The translations under genes were made by a program, and so were the position numbers. From NCBI RefSeq assembly GCF_029542085.1, contig NZ_CP107036.1:4650001-4714000 (forward strand): a stretch of DNA of 64,000 bases, in the 5' to 3' direction. Numbering within the stretch: the stretch's first letter is position 1; each line of letters starts with the position of its first letter. Under the pieces are notes generated by a model that searched no databases, was not told the origin of the DNA, and worked only from the letters and a program-made list of their open reading frames with translations. This document shows positions 42,824 to 52,888 of this stretch, in pieces. Origin of the DNA: Sphingobacterium sp. ML3W (GTDB lineage: Bacteria; Bacteroidota; Bacteroidia; Sphingobacteriales; Sphingobacteriaceae).

Positions 42824-43648
42824 CTATAAGTATTTCTGATAGATGGAATACATAATCTTTAGATCGTTTTCATTCAAAAATGCGGTATTCACATCTTGTT
42901 GAATATAGTGAATTTTAAAAGCTTTTATGGCTGCATCCAGATTACGGACATCATAGCCAATAATACGCAAAGCCATTTTTGGATTAAAATCGACAGGCGG
43001 CGTTTCTAAAAATTCCTCATACCAATAGCCAAATCCCTGATCTGCCAATTTTTTCCAAGGGAATCGTGATGGGTCATTTTTACGCGAAGGTGCCAGATCC
43101 ATATGTCCGATAAAATTTGCCTGTGGAATCTTATAGGTATTTTTCAAATAGTTCAGCAGCTGAACCAAAGCATTTATCTGTGCATCCGTCCAGGGGTCTG
43201 TCGTCCCATTATTATCCAACTCGATACCTATCGACGAAGAGTTCAGATCAGTATCATTTCCCCACTTACCCAGACCGGCATGATGTGCCCGGTATAGATC
43301 ATTCACCATCTGTACCACCTTACCATCCCGCCCCACAACATAATGTGAACTTACACCGGCTTTCGCAGAGTGAAACGTACGGATTGTCTGTCCTAACGAA
43401 TCTTGAGCCGTATGATGAATGACCACAAAATTAGGCTTTCGGATACCGAAATTGATCGAGGCGATCCACTGCTGATCTTTGACATTGACTTTCTCCAACT
43501 GCCCAGATACAGGAGACTGGCGATACAGCTTAGAAAACTCTTTTGCTTGGTTTTTATATACCTTTTCGGTCTTAGCATATTTATTGCCAGCACAAGATGT
43601 GATCAATGCTGCAATAATAAAAAGATTGAATCGTGATGTTATCCTCAT
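42824..43648 (-). CDS. lipoprotein N-acetylmuramoyl-L-alanine amidase (amidase_2 family)
   Basis: From 43648 the protein has 274 residues and a clean lipoprotein signal (MRITSRFNLFIIAALITSC, Cys19). A longer start at 43666 would begin inside the predicted -7 box and is rejected. The amidase_2 domain at ~85-215 has zinc ligands in FVVIHHTAQDS and GHMDLAPSRKNDPSRFPW, with AmpD-like KNDPSRFPW near the end. It should cut the bond between MurNAc and L-Ala in peptidoglycan or released muropeptides, anchored to a membrane. The last ~60 residues resemble the usual peptidoglycan-contact tail. Confidence 0.92.
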   Translation of the reverse strand: MRITSRFNLFIIAALITSCAGNKYAKTEKVYKNQAKEFSKLYRQSPVSGQLEKVNVKDQQWIASINFGIRKPNFVVIHHTAQDSLGQTIRTFHSAKAGVSSHYVVGRDGKVVQMVNDLYRAHHAGLGKWGNDTDLNSSSIGIELDNNGTTDPWTDAQINALVQLLNYLKNTYKIPQANFIGHMDLAPSRKNDPSRFPWKKLADQGFGYWYEEFLETPPVDFNPKMALRIIGYDVRNLDAAIKAFKIHYIQQDVNTAFLNENDLKIMYSIYQKYL

Positions 43649-43665
43649 ATCGAAATGTTTCAACA

Positions 43666-43673
43666 CAAATATA
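43666..43673 (-). promoter_or_regulatory. -7 box of the amidase gene
   Basis: TATATTTG on the minus strand, 17 bp upstream of the ATG at 43648. It decides the start, because the only longer in-frame ATG overlaps the box. Confidence 0.58.
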
Positions 43674-43798
43674 CTTCCAAAATAGGATATCGGTATGATT
43701 GTACTCTAAAATGATACAATAATCTTCTTTTCAGAGACAGCTCCAGTGAAATTGCCAATTGTTCTCAAGTGATTTACCGCACACGAGTAGCTATCATC

Positions 43799-43829
43799 AA
43801 AAAAGTCCAGATGGAATATCTGGACTTTT
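43799..43829 (-). terminator. terminator of the 43856 lipoprotein gene
   Basis: AAAAGTCCAGAT pairs with ATCTGGACTTTT over a 5-nt loop, with A/T tracts on both sides. It lies 27 bp downstream of the lipoprotein stop codon. Confidence 0.87.
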
Positions 43830-43855
43830 TAAGATCGATGTAACGTATCGATATT

Positions 43856-44515
43856 TTATTTTAAAGCGCTTACATTCAATTTACCCATGAATGCTTTCAG
43901 CTCATCTAAACTATACCCATTACCTCTTAATGTGATCAAATAACGATCTTTTTCAAGGTAGCTGATTTCGGAACTCTTTGGAGTCGAACCTTCTACACCT
44001 TTATTATCCGTTGTTTTCGCCCGCTTTCCTTCAAAATCACCTGTTTTCTCTACTTCTGTATCAGTGATATTTTCTGAATCGACCATAAAGCCCATTTGCG
44101 CAAGACTAACAATAGCGGAAGCGGTCTCACCCGCACCATCAATAATGCTTATTTTAATGTCCTTTTGATCATCGACAGTATATGTTGCATCGCCAGAAAC
44201 GACACTTACACCATACATAGAGCCCGCAGAATAAGACGTTCTTTTCAAACCGTCTAAGCTTTCTGGGAGAAATGCTTTTAATTCATCCGAACTCAATGGT
44301 TTTTCAGATTTCAGTTTGGTCTGAAGTTCTTCCATTTTCTTTGCACCATCAGTCAGGTTATCTAGATTAGATACCCCTTTAACCACATCCGAGATTCCCG
44401 TACTTGTTTCATTATCATCTGCAGCACCATCCTTGGATTCGTTGCGATTACCGCAACTTGTGATCAAAATAGCTACACCCAATAATAGGGACATTACGCT
44501 CAATTGTCTTTTCAT
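43856..44515 (-). CDS. lipoprotein of unknown function
   Basis: A 219-residue protein with lipobox ITSC (Cys21), a disordered acidic linker (~22-60), then a mixed alpha/beta domain. This domain includes LPESLDGLKRTSYSAGSMYGVSVVSGDATYTVDDQKDIKISI, read here in separate stretches, and ends with YLEKDRYLITLRGNGYSLDELKAFMG. Secreted or outer-membrane anchored by its signal. I do not recognise the family. It has its own terminator. Confidence 0.8.
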   Translation of the reverse strand: MKRQLSVMSLLLGVAILITSCGNRNESKDGAADDNETSTGISDVVKGVSNLDNLTDGAKKMEELQTKLKSEKPLSSDELKAFLPESLDGLKRTSYSAGSMYGVSVVSGDATYTVDDQKDIKISIIDGAGETASAIVSLAQMGFMVDSENITDTEVEKTGDFEGKRAKTTDNKGVEGSTPKSSEISYLEKDRYLITLRGNGYSLDELKAFMGKLNVSALK

Positions 44516-44602
44516 AATTATCAGTTTTTTAGATAAAACGTTAGAAAGATAAAAAAATGATTTAATGGGCGCAACTATTTAAAATATAGCAGTAAAATAG
44601 TC

Positions 44603-44821
44603 CTATTCGTTTTTCCTGAACTTATCTAAGAATGTTTGGGGATCATCATGCTTACATACTCTTTCGTGTCTATCCTTCTGGTTTATAAAGGCTTCATTTA
44701 AAAGCCTTAATATTTCCCAGACTCCTGCAAATAAACTCGTCTGGATTAACCCTTTTACGGTATAATGCTTTATTTGCCTAGCCCCAATTCGTCTCACACT
44801 AAAAGTCAATACATTTTGCAT
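44603..44821 (-). CDS. small basic protein of unknown function (72 residues), uncertain
   Basis: An open frame of 72 codons (start MQNVLTFSVRRIGARQIKHY) with plausible composition, in the otherwise empty stretch after the gcvP terminator. The sequence GLIQTSLFAGVWEILRLLNE looks like an amphipathic or membrane-associated helix, followed by a charged tail. There is no recognised family and no clear promoter, so it may be a chance frame. Confidence 0.4.
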   Translation of the reverse strand: MQNVLTFSVRRIGARQIKHYTVKGLIQTSLFAGVWEILRLLNEAFINQKDRHERVCKHDDPQTFLDKFRKNE

Positions 44822-44852
44822 AACAATATAATGACCTTTTCTAAATTCTCAG

Positions 44853-44887
44853 TAAAAATAAAAGCCCCTCCGATATGGAGAGGCTTT
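44853..44887 (-). terminator. terminator of gcvP
   Basis: AAAGCCTCTCC pairs with GGAGGGGCTTT with one G-T wobble on the minus strand, followed by a T-rich run. It lies 23 bp after the gcvP stop. Confidence 0.88.
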
Positions 44888-44909
44888 AAGGATATTATTT
44901 TTAAGGCTG

Positions 44910-47783
44910 TTACGCCTCAGCATATTCTTCGATAGAAGGACATGAGCAGATCAATGTACGGTCTCCCTGAGAGTCGTTTACACGACCTACAGAAGGCCAG
45001 AACTTACGTTCTCTTACGTACTCCAACGGATAAGCCGCAGTTTGACGACTGTAAGGTCTATCCCATTCATCTGCAGTAACCACCGCTGCTGTATGCGGAG
45101 CATGCTTCAATACGTTATTTGCTTGTTCAACATCTCCGGATTCAACCGCAGCAATCTCCTGACGAATTGCAACTAATGCATCACAGAAACGATCCAATTC
45201 AGCTTTAGATTCAGACTCTGTTGGTTCAACCATCAATGTACCCGCAACAGGGAAAGAAACTGTTGGTGCATGGAAACCGTAGTCCATCAAACGTTTTGCA
45301 ATATCAGCAACTTCGATACCTACATTTTTGAAACCACGGCAATCTAAAATCATCTCATGCGCACAACGTCCATTGCTACCAGAATAAAGTACTGGATAAG
45401 CATTTTCCAAACGCGCTTTAATATAGTTTGCATTCAATATTGCAGTCCGTGTAGCATTAGTCAACCCTTCACCACCCATCATCGAAATATAAGCGTGGGA
45501 GATAATCAAGATTGATGCTGAACCAAATGGTGCCGCCGAAACAGCTGTAATGCCTTCTTCTCCCGAAGTAGAAACAACTTGATGGTTTGGCAAGAAAGGT
45601 ACCAAGTGTTTAGCAACACCGATTGGCCCCATACCCGGACCACCACCACCATGTGGAATACAGAACGTTTTATGCAAGTTTAAGTGACAAACGTCAGCAC
45701 CTATATGGCCCGGACTAGTCAAACCTACCTGTGCATTCATGTTTGCGCCATCCATATATACCTGACCACCATTGGTGTGAATGATTTCACAAACTTCAAT
45801 GATTGATTCCTCAAATACACCATGCGTAGACGGATAAGTCACCATTAAAGAGTTCAGGTGAGCAGCATGCTCCTCCGCTTTTGCTCTTAAATCTGGGATA
45901 TCAATGTTTCCAAGTTCATCACATTTCACGACCACCACTTTCAAACCAGCCATTGAAGCCGAAGCAGGGTTTGTACCATGTGCAGAAGCTGGAATCAAAC
46001 AGATATTACGACCATGATCGCCACGGCTCTCATGATAAGCACGGATAACCATTAAACCGGCATATTCACCTTGCGCTCCTGAATTAGGCTGGAAGCTCAT
46101 TTTAGCAAAACCTGTGATCTCTGATAACCAATCGTTCAATTCACCGATCATCTGCATGTACCCGGAAGTTTGATCTGTTGGTGCGAATGGATGTAGTCCA
46201 CCAAATCTCGCCCAGGTAACTGGAGTCATTTCAGCGGTCGCATTCAGTTTCATTGTACATGAACCCAATGGGATCATCGAATGACATAAAGATAAATCTT
46301 TCGCTTCCAATGATTTAATATAGCGTAACATTTCATGTTCAGAATGGTAGCTATTAAAGTTTGGATGAGTTAAGTAAGCTGAAGTACGAACCAATTCAGC
46401 AGGAATCGAAGAGCCTAAGTTTTCCTCTAGCGTATCGAAATCTACGTCGTTCAATGTTTTGCCTTGAATTTTTGCAAACACTTTTACGATCGTTTTGATA
46501 TCCTCATAGGTTGTTGTTTCATCGATAGCGATAGAAACTTGTGAACCGTTGTAGTAGAAGTTCAATTCATTGTTCAACGCTTCAGATTTTAAAGCGCCGG
46601 CATGTCCACCTAAATCTACACGTAGTGTGTCAAAATAAGCGTTATTCAATTGAGTATAACTCAAAGACTGTAAAGCGTGATCCAATAAATTTGCTAAAGC
46701 ATTGATACGGGACGCAATATTTTTGATTCCTTCTGGACCATGGTAGACAGCGTAGAAAGAGGCCATGATAGCCAATAAAGCTTGCGCTGTACAGATATTC
46801 GAAGATGCTTTATCACGACGGATATGTTGCTCACGTGTTTGTAAAGCCATGCGTAAAGCGTACTTTCCATTCGAATCAGAAGTTACACCGATGATACGTC
46901 CGGGAATATTACGTTTGAAGCTATCACGTGTAGCGAAGAATGCCGCATGAGGACCACCGAATCCCATTGGTACACCAAAACGTTGTGAGTTACCAACAAC
47001 AACATCTGCCCCCCATTCTCCCGGAGGAGTCAACAAGGCTAAACTCATTAGATCCGCAGCAGCACATACTGTAATATTTTTACCGTGTGCAGCCTCAGCA
47101 AATGATTTGTAATCAATGATTGACCCGTCTGCCGCTGGGTATTGTACGAATGCAGCAAAAACATCATCTGTCAGTTCTGATTCTTGAATAGCTGTAATTT
47201 TCAGTTCGATACCGAAAGAAAGCGCACGCGTCTTTAACACGTCAATCGTCTGTGGATAAGCGTTTTCAGAAACCAAGAATACATTTGCATCTTTGTTTTT
47301 ACGCGCTGAATAAAGCATAAACATCGCTTCAGCAGCAGCAGTAGCTTCATCCAATAATGAAGCGTTTGCAATTTCCAATCCAGTAAAATCAGAAATAACG
47401 GTCTGGAAGTTTAACAGTGCCTGTAAACGACCTTGTGCAATTTCTGCTTGGTAAGGTGTATATTGTGTATACCATCCTGGGTTTTCAAACACATTACGTT
47501 GAATTACACCTGGAAGGATCACATCATAGTAACCCTGACCAATAAAAGATTTAAAAACTTTATTTTTCTCTGCGATTTCCGCTATCCGCTTTAAATAAGC
47601 AACCTCAGACAATGCTTTTGGAAGATTTAAAGGTTTTGGAGCACGGATTTGAGAAGGGACCGTTTGGTCAATTAGCTGGTCAATTGACGATACGCCCAAT
47701 TTGGCCAACATTTCATTCGCTTCAACTGGACTTGGGCCATTGTGGCGACTTTCGAATTTTTCTTGGAAGTGTATATTGCTCAT
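44910..47783 (-). CDS. gcvP: glycine dehydrogenase (decarboxylating), P protein of the glycine cleavage system
   Basis: A 957-residue single-chain P protein. Both halves are present: the N-terminal GDC-P half ([33 protein letters not shown]) and the C-terminal half with the PLP lysine in [17 protein letters not shown]. It decarboxylates glycine and passes the aminomethyl group to lipoylated GcvH. gcvT and gcvH are not in the window, so the system is scattered. I looked for a glycine riboswitch in the leader and saw none. Confidence 0.97.
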   Translation of the reverse strand: MSNIHFQEKFESRHNGPSPVEANEMLAKLGVSSIDQLIDQTVPSQIRAPKPLNLPKALSEVAYLKRIAEIAEKNKVFKSFIGQGYYDVILPGVIQRNVFENPGWYTQYTPYQAEIAQGRLQALLNFQTVISDFTGLEIANASLLDEATAAAEAMFMLYSARKNKDANVFLVSENAYPQTIDVLKTRALSFGIELKITAIQESELTDDVFAAFVQYPAADGSIIDYKSFAEAAHGKNITVCAAADLMSLALLTPPGEWGADVVVGNSQRFGVPMGFGGPHAAFFATRDSFKRNIPGRIIGVTSDSNGKYALRMALQTREQHIRRDKASSNICTAQALLAIMASFYAVYHGPEGIKNIASRINALANLLDHALQSLSYTQLNNAYFDTLRVDLGGHAGALKSEALNNELNFYYNGSQVSIAIDETTTYEDIKTIVKVFAKIQGKTLNDVDFDTLEENLGSSIPAELVRTSAYLTHPNFNSYHSEHEMLRYIKSLEAKDLSLCHSMIPLGSCTMKLNATAEMTPVTWARFGGLHPFAPTDQTSGYMQMIGELNDWLSEITGFAKMSFQPNSGAQGEYAGLMVIRAYHESRGDHGRNICLIPASAHGTNPASASMAGLKVVVVKCDELGNIDIPDLRAKAEEHAAHLNSLMVTYPSTHGVFEESIIEVCEIIHTNGGQVYMDGANMNAQVGLTSPGHIGADVCHLNLHKTFCIPHGGGGPGMGPIGVAKHLVPFLPNHQVVSTSGEEGITAVSAAPFGSASILIISHAYISMMGGEGLTNATRTAILNANYIKARLENAYPVLYSGSNGRCAHEMILDCRGFKNVGIEVADIAKRLMDYGFHAPTVSFPVAGTLMVEPTESESKAELDRFCDALVAIRQEIAAVESGDVEQANNVLKHAPHTAAVVTADEWDRPYSRQTAAYPLEYVRERKFWPSVGRVNDSQGDRTLICSCPSIEEYAEA

Positions 47784-47870
47784 GTGTGCAAAAAGTTAAC
47801 GCTTATAGACAGTTAGCGACATAATAATTAGGTAATTAACTCTCTTATAAACAGTCGTTTTTTGGATGAG

Positions 47871-47878
47871 CAAAGATA
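47871..47878 (-). promoter_or_regulatory. putative -7 box of gcvP
   Basis: TATCTTTG on the minus strand, about 85 nt before the ATG. The leader carries two 12-bp direct repeats, CTTATAGACAGT (47802-47813) and CTTATAAACAGT (47844-47855), plus-strand reading, of unknown role. Confidence 0.45.
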
Positions 47879-48338
47879 GCAAAATAAATGACTGAAAACG
47901 AAGCAAAAAAGTGGATAAAAAGTCAGTTTTAAGTACAAGCGAATATGCAATCGATTGTCCTCTCCATATCAAAATTAAAATAAAGATAATCAATGACCGT
48001 TCATATTGAAAATATACCAATCAATCCGAAAATAGATTGACACAATGACAAAAAACAAAAGATTATGCTACTATTTTTCAACCATCATTTTTTCTTTTTA
48101 AAGATATTCTTTTTGCAATGGCGCTGATTTTTCAATACATTAGTATAAGTACCAATTGTAATTGATTGCTGACACAACGAAATTATTCAGAACGAATGTC
48201 ACGCAGCTTCTGGAATACGCTGATTCGCTCAAAAATATTGAGAACAGGTATTTTCTCTTTCCTACAATAGGGCTCATACAAGTAAGAATATCATTTCTTT
48301 TTAACAAATATAAACCAGCGAAGTAACGATTATAAATC
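47879..48338. other. intergenic region between divergent gcvP and the CtlX-like gene
   Basis: About 460 bp of mostly AT-rich DNA without a complete gene. The stretch 48183-48290 is less AT-rich and, on the minus strand, has an open frame of 35 codons ending in FERISVFQKLRDIRSE and a stop, preceded by a stop and lacking ATG. It could be a gene remnant or chance. No promoter for the CtlX-like gene was fixed. Confidence 0.5.
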
Positions 48339-49292
48339 ATGAGAAAACAGGTAACAGACAGCGTACTTCTCGTAAGACCCTCTGTCTTCCGCAAAAACGA
48401 ACAGACCGCAGTCAATAATTTTTTCCAAAAGGACATTGAAAATCTAAGCGGCGAAGAAGTAAATAGAGAAGCACAAGGTGAATTTGATGCTCTTGTCAAT
48501 GAATTGAAATCACATGGTATTTTAGTGACCGTCATTCAGGACGATGAAAAATCTGAAAGCCCAGACAGTATATTTCCGAACAATATTGTCTCTTTCCATC
48601 AGGATGGCAAAATTATTTTTTATCCGATGTTTGCCCCCAACCGCCGAAAAGAGCATTTATTGGACTTTGAGGGACCATTGAAGCAAAACGGTTATTATGT
48701 AAAGTTGATTAAAGACCTCAGCGAGGCCGAAAATAATCGACAATATTTAGAAGGAACAGGTGCTCTTGTACTAGATCGTACACATCGCATTGCTTATTGC
48801 GCCCTGTCTGAACGAGCGGACCGGACAATGTTAGATGAATATTGTAAAACTGAAAACTACACTCCTATTGTCTTTCATGCATTTCAGACAGTCAATGGCG
48901 AACGCAGACCTATCTACCATACCAATGTGGTATTGGCTGTGGGAGAAGATTTTGCAATTTTATGCCCGACTGCAATTGATAATCCATCTGAGCGTGAGGC
49001 ACTACTAAAGAAATTAAAAGACACTGGTAAGGAAATCATCGAGATCAATGAAAACCAACTGGAAAATTTTGCAGCAAACTGCCTTCAGGTGAGAAATAAA
49101 TATGGAAATCGTTTTATTGTCCTAAGTGATAAAGCATTGTCATCACTAACACTGTACCAAACCGCACAATTGGAAAAACACGGCAAAATTATCCATCAGG
49201 ATTTACATGTCATTGAAACCTGTGGCGGAGGCAGTGTCCGTCATATGATGGCTGAGGTGTTCCTGCCAAAAGAAAAAGTGATGAATGCTTAG
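48339..49292 (+). CDS. arginine deiminase-related (amidinotransferase-fold) protein, CtlX-like
   Basis: A 317-residue cytoplasmic protein of the pentein fold. Motifs are SPDSIFPNN, the segment YLEGTGALVLDRTHRIAYCALSERAD (Glu and Asp of the active site; shown in parts), YHTNVVLAVGE (catalytic His) and ETCGGGSVRHMMAEV with nucleophile C295. It resembles CtlX proteins, which are linked to citrulline use, and could be a hydrolase of a guanidino or ureido compound. No arginine-pathway genes lie beside it. Confidence 0.88.
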   Translation: MRKQVTDSVLLVRPSVFRKNEQTAVNNFFQKDIENLSGEEVNREAQGEFDALVNELKSHGILVTVIQDDEKSESPDSIFPNNIVSFHQDGKIIFYPMFAPNRRKEHLLDFEGPLKQNGYYVKLIKDLSEAENNRQYLEGTGALVLDRTHRIAYCALSERADRTMLDEYCKTENYTPIVFHAFQTVNGERRPIYHTNVVLAVGEDFAILCPTAIDNPSEREALLKKLKDTGKEIIEINENQLENFAANCLQVRNKYGNRFIVLSDKALSSLTLYQTAQLEKHGKIIHQDLHVIETCGGGSVRHMMAEVFLPKEKVMNA

Positions 49293-49305
49293 GCATTCAT
49301 CACTT
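49276..49305 (+). terminator. terminator hairpin overlapping the end of the CtlX-like gene
   Basis: AAGTGATGAATGC pairs with GCATTCATCACTT. The TAG stop codon sits in the loop. The T tail is weak (TTCTATAG). Confidence 0.72.
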
Positions 49306-49339
49306 CTATAGATAATCAAATTTCAAAGATAAAATAAAG

Positions 49340-49370
49340 AAGGACCAAATCCATAATGAATTTGGTCCTT
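49340..49370 (-). terminator. terminator of the Oar-like receptor gene
   Basis: AAGGACCAAAT pairs with ATTTGGTCCTT, followed on the minus strand by the T-rich tail TCTTTATTTTAT. It lies ~95 bp after the receptor stop codon. Confidence 0.82.
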
Positions 49371-49463
49371 CGTCCACTTTACAATACTCACCTTGCTAAT
49401 CAAAGGCTTATTTTGACTTAGGTGCTAAAATCGGTTTTTGATATAACCGCTTTTGTTTATTAG

Positions 49464-52400
49464 CTAAAAAGAATAGCGTAATCCTAGCTGAAATTGATAG
49501 GGGTTACCTGAAGGAGTAACTATCCCTGAATTGTTCACATTATAATTAAACTGCTGTTTTGTAACATCAAAAGGGATCAGCTTCTCTCCAGCAGCATCTT
49601 TTCCACCTAAAGCATATAAATTCTGGTTACCTAAAGATTCATTGATACCCCAAGTTTTCTTGAAGAGATTGCCCACGTTGAAAAGATCTCCCGATATTTC
49701 CAATGCATGGTTCCTATACAAATTGAATTTCTTAGCAATCCGTAAGTCAATCAAACCATAGAAACCATTTACTCCACCATTACGTTCGGCCATTTTACCT
49801 TGGTATTTTTTGATATAATCTTTAAGACTTTGACTCGCCTCGGGATTATTCAACAGATTGTTTAAGCCAGTAACCAGTTGTTTTGAGGTATTGGGATTAT
49901 TAGGGTCAAAGATAAAGGCCAGATCATTGTCTCCAGCAACAAAGTCTCCGTTAATATTTCCTCCCGCCAATAAACTATAACGTGTACCGCCAATACCAGA
50001 ATAGCGTACACCCACACTAACACCGTAAAATGTTGGCAACGTACCATAGATCACAATCTTATTGCGGAATTGATTGTTCGAATAGCTCATCTTACTCAAA
50101 TCGCGCGGATCATCTTTCACAGCCAAAGATAAAGTTGCTGTATTAGCTACATTTCCGTTGAAGGAGGTATTGTCTTTCGCATCATTCCAGGTATAGCTAA
50201 CCGAGATAGATCCATCTTTATAATATTGATAACTGGCATCCAATACGACAGCAAATTGATTAACTTTTCCTTCAGAATTCAATTCCAGAACGCGGCCAAA
50301 CTTATCAGAAATACGTCCTTTTTTCCAATCCGGAGCACCGTCTACGATAGATGTTGCTGGGACAAATACGCCTCTATTATCCTCATTAGCCAATCTAAAG
50401 AAAGGATCCTGTACCATATTTCGATCTACGTACATATAGTTATTGCGTCCTAAATTCATATATCCCGAAACGCTCGCTTTTAATTTTTCTGTAAAAAAGT
50501 GTGTATAAGATACATTGGCTTTGTATACAACTGGAATCTTGGCATCTGGACCATAAGTATTGATGGTCGGTACTTGGAACTGGGTCAAAGTAGGCGCTAA
50601 AGAAGGATCTTTTCGGTAGTCAATAAAATTCGGTGTCGGTACATCAGCCCCACGAACATCAACAGTAGCAAAGTGTTTACCATCGAAAGTAAGGTTATTG
50701 ATCGTCATATAGTTATTGATATCCGAAGCAAATATACCTCCCCCCACTCGGAAGAAATCTTTACGTTCTTCGTTTACATCCCATGTCATTTGAAAACGAG
50801 GCTGGATAACGAAAGACTTCAGTTTATGATCTGTACGTACTCCGACCTCTTTTAACAATTCTTCGTTTAATGGAGAGGTTGGATAATGACCATAATCCAG
50901 TCGCAATCCAGCTACCAAATCCAATCCTTGTGCTAATTTAGTCTGTAATTGCCCGTACACACCAACATTGAATATCTTACCGGCTACTGCAGGGTCATTG
51001 ACCAATGGAACTTCACGATAGTAAGCGTATGGCTTCATCTCGTCAAAGTTTTGCATGGCTGTCTTTCCATCACTCGGTCTAAAGTGAAAGCGGCCATTGA
51101 CCTCACTTCCATAAATAGAGTTTGCGTGCGTATACATCAAGTCCACGCCAAAGGTGTAATTAATATTATCGGTACTGTAATAGATATTTTCAACAAGCTG
51201 AAATACGTTATTTTTAAAGGATTCCTGTGCAAAACGATGACCACCCAATTGCAATGTCGTCTTTTTATCTTCTCCAGCAACCTTGGAAACTGCATCTTCG
51301 ACAATTGCACGGGGAATATTTTGACTAGGTAAAAGGTCTCCTGGACTACTCTTCTGATAGGTATAGAGATGTTGTACTTTCAATTCATTGGTTACCTTAG
51401 GGGAAATGGTTGTACGTAATGTTGCCAATAAACTATTGTCTATATTTTTGTCATTTCCATAGGATTCATATAACGTAATTGGCTTATTGTCCTGCAGCCC
51501 CAATTTATTGTTATCGCTCGTAAAATTATTGCGGATTGTCAACAAGTTTTTATCATTGATCTGCCAGTCAATACGGCCGAAAATGGCGTCAGAACCTCTC
51601 TTTTTATCAAAAGCACCATATTGACGTTCATCACCCAATCCATACTTTTTCCGTCCAATATTGACAAACTCATCCAACGTCGCATTTGTGACATTGAATC
51701 TTTTTTCATCGGCTTCAGAGTTGATATCCGCAATAATCAAAGGACGGGAGTCCTGCTGATGATCCCAAGCAACAAAATAGTGCAGTTTATCTTTTATAAT
51801 CGGACCACCTAAAGTAAAGCCATATTGATAAGTTGAAAAATCATTGCTTCGTTTATTTCCTCGGATATCATATGGGCTGGACAACCAGTCGGCACGAGAA
51901 TATAACCACGCGCTACCTTGGGTTTTATTTGTCCCTTGTTTTGTCACAGCACTGACGGTTCCCCCTCCCGCCCTGCCATAGGTTACATCATACTGATTTG
52001 TCACGACCTTAAATTCACGGACAGCTTCTATGGAAATTGAAAATGGGGCGCCACTCCGACTTGTTGTTGACCCTGCCGAAGTTGGGTTTTTCGCATTCAT
52101 ACCATCAATCGTAAAATTGGTAGAAGATCCAAGCTGACCACCAATATTATCGCCTTTGCTCAATGGAGATAAATCCATTAAAGACGTAAAATTACGACCA
52201 TTGACGGGTAGCTTTGCGATATCTCGGGCTGTCACCGCAGTTGCAGCACCAAGGTTCTCAATTTTATTTTTCAACGTACTTATTCCCGTGAGTTCAACCG
52301 TTTCCAATACGTTGGATGCATTTTGAATAGGAATATTTAAGCGAATCATATCGCCCTGGTTTAGTGTAAAGCCCGAACGAATCTGTTCGCCATAACCAAT

Positions 52401-52643
52401 AAAGGTAACTTTGATAATATATGGCCCTCCGAGTGGAAGTTCCTTAAAATTGAAATCACCATTGGCATTGGTCGATGTTTTGGTGGTAAAACCTGTAGAT
52501 TCGTTACGAACCTCTACTGAAGCCCCATGAACGCCTTTGTTATTCTCGTCCGTAATCTTTCCGGAAAATCCTGCTTGGGTTGTTTGCGCATACAAACCTG
52601 TTCCTATCGCAATGGCACAAGTCGTAAGTAATATTTCTTTCAT
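49464..52643 (-). CDS. Oar-like TonB-dependent outer membrane receptor
   Basis: A 1059-residue protein with a signal peptide ending LYAQ. An N-terminal carboxypeptidase-regulatory domain (GFSGKITDENNKGVHGASVEV), an Oar/OmpA-family plug (LPVNGRNFTSLMDLSPL, DGMNAKNPTSAG, REFKVVTNQYDVTYGRAGGGTVSAVTKQGTN in parts), and a large barrel ending NPYQFQLGLRYSF. Oar-like receptors have no SusD partner and may transport peptides or secreted proteins. It stands alone. The terminal Phe and barrel length agree with family norms. Confidence 0.93.
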   Translation of the reverse strand: MKEILLTTCAIAIGTGLYAQTTQAGFSGKITDENNKGVHGASVEVRNESTGFTTKTSTNANGDFNFKELPLGGPYIIKVTFIGYGEQIRSGFTLNQGDMIRLNIPIQNASNVLETVELTGISTLKNKIENLGAATAVTARDIAKLPVNGRNFTSLMDLSPLSKGDNIGGQLGSSTNFTIDGMNAKNPTSAGSTTSRSGAPFSISIEAVREFKVVTNQYDVTYGRAGGGTVSAVTKQGTNKTQGSAWLYSRADWLSSPYDIRGNKRSNDFSTYQYGFTLGGPIIKDKLHYFVAWDHQQDSRPLIIADINSEADEKRFNVTNATLDEFVNIGRKKYGLGDERQYGAFDKKRGSDAIFGRIDWQINDKNLLTIRNNFTSDNNKLGLQDNKPITLYESYGNDKNIDNSLLATLRTTISPKVTNELKVQHLYTYQKSSPGDLLPSQNIPRAIVEDAVSKVAGEDKKTTLQLGGHRFAQESFKNNVFQLVENIYYSTDNINYTFGVDLMYTHANSIYGSEVNGRFHFRPSDGKTAMQNFDEMKPYAYYREVPLVNDPAVAGKIFNVGVYGQLQTKLAQGLDLVAGLRLDYGHYPTSPLNEELLKEVGVRTDHKLKSFVIQPRFQMTWDVNEERKDFFRVGGGIFASDINNYMTINNLTFDGKHFATVDVRGADVPTPNFIDYRKDPSLAPTLTQFQVPTINTYGPDAKIPVVYKANVSYTHFFTEKLKASVSGYMNLGRNNYMYVDRNMVQDPFFRLANEDNRGVFVPATSIVDGAPDWKKGRISDKFGRVLELNSEGKVNQFAVVLDASYQYYKDGSISVSYTWNDAKDNTSFNGNVANTATLSLAVKDDPRDLSKMSYSNNQFRNKIVIYGTLPTFYGVSVGVRYSGIGGTRYSLLAGGNINGDFVAGDNDLAFIFDPNNPNTSKQLVTGLNNLLNNPEASQSLKDYIKKYQGKMAERNGGVNGFYGLIDLRIAKKFNLYRNHALEISGDLFNVGNLFKKTWGINESLGNQNLYALGGKDAAGEKLIPFDVTKQQFNYNVNNSGIVTPSGNPYQFQLGLRYSF

Positions 52644-52860
52644 TTAGTTGTTGGTTGTAATATGGCAACAAAACTACTCTGACAGTATTAACAGAAGCTA
52701 AACGAAATATTATGAAATTATAAACAAAGCATCATAAAACACTATATGAAAAAATAACGAAGCAAAAATAAAAGATAGGGAACAATAGGCCTATTCCGAA
52801 TAAAACAAGAATCACGCAAATTATAGCTAAGTTTCATCATCCTGCTTGCCTAATATTCAT

Positions 52861-52888
52861 AAAAAAAGTCAGTAAAATACTGACTTTT
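52861..52888 (-). terminator. terminator of bshC, overlapping its stop codon
   Basis: AAAAGTCAGTA pairs with TACTGACTTTT over a 3-nt loop, followed by T on the minus strand. The TAA stop of bshC lies at its upstream foot. Confidence 0.85.

Noticed and set aside
47784-47870. Possible glycine riboswitch before gcvP
   Set aside because: The leader is about 85 nt, too short for a tandem glycine aptamer, and the conserved GGAGAG-type segments are absent.
48140-48535. 131-codon minus-strand frame across the start of the CtlX-like gene
   Set aside because: Overlaps the conserved start of the CtlX-like gene and has no recognisable sequence.
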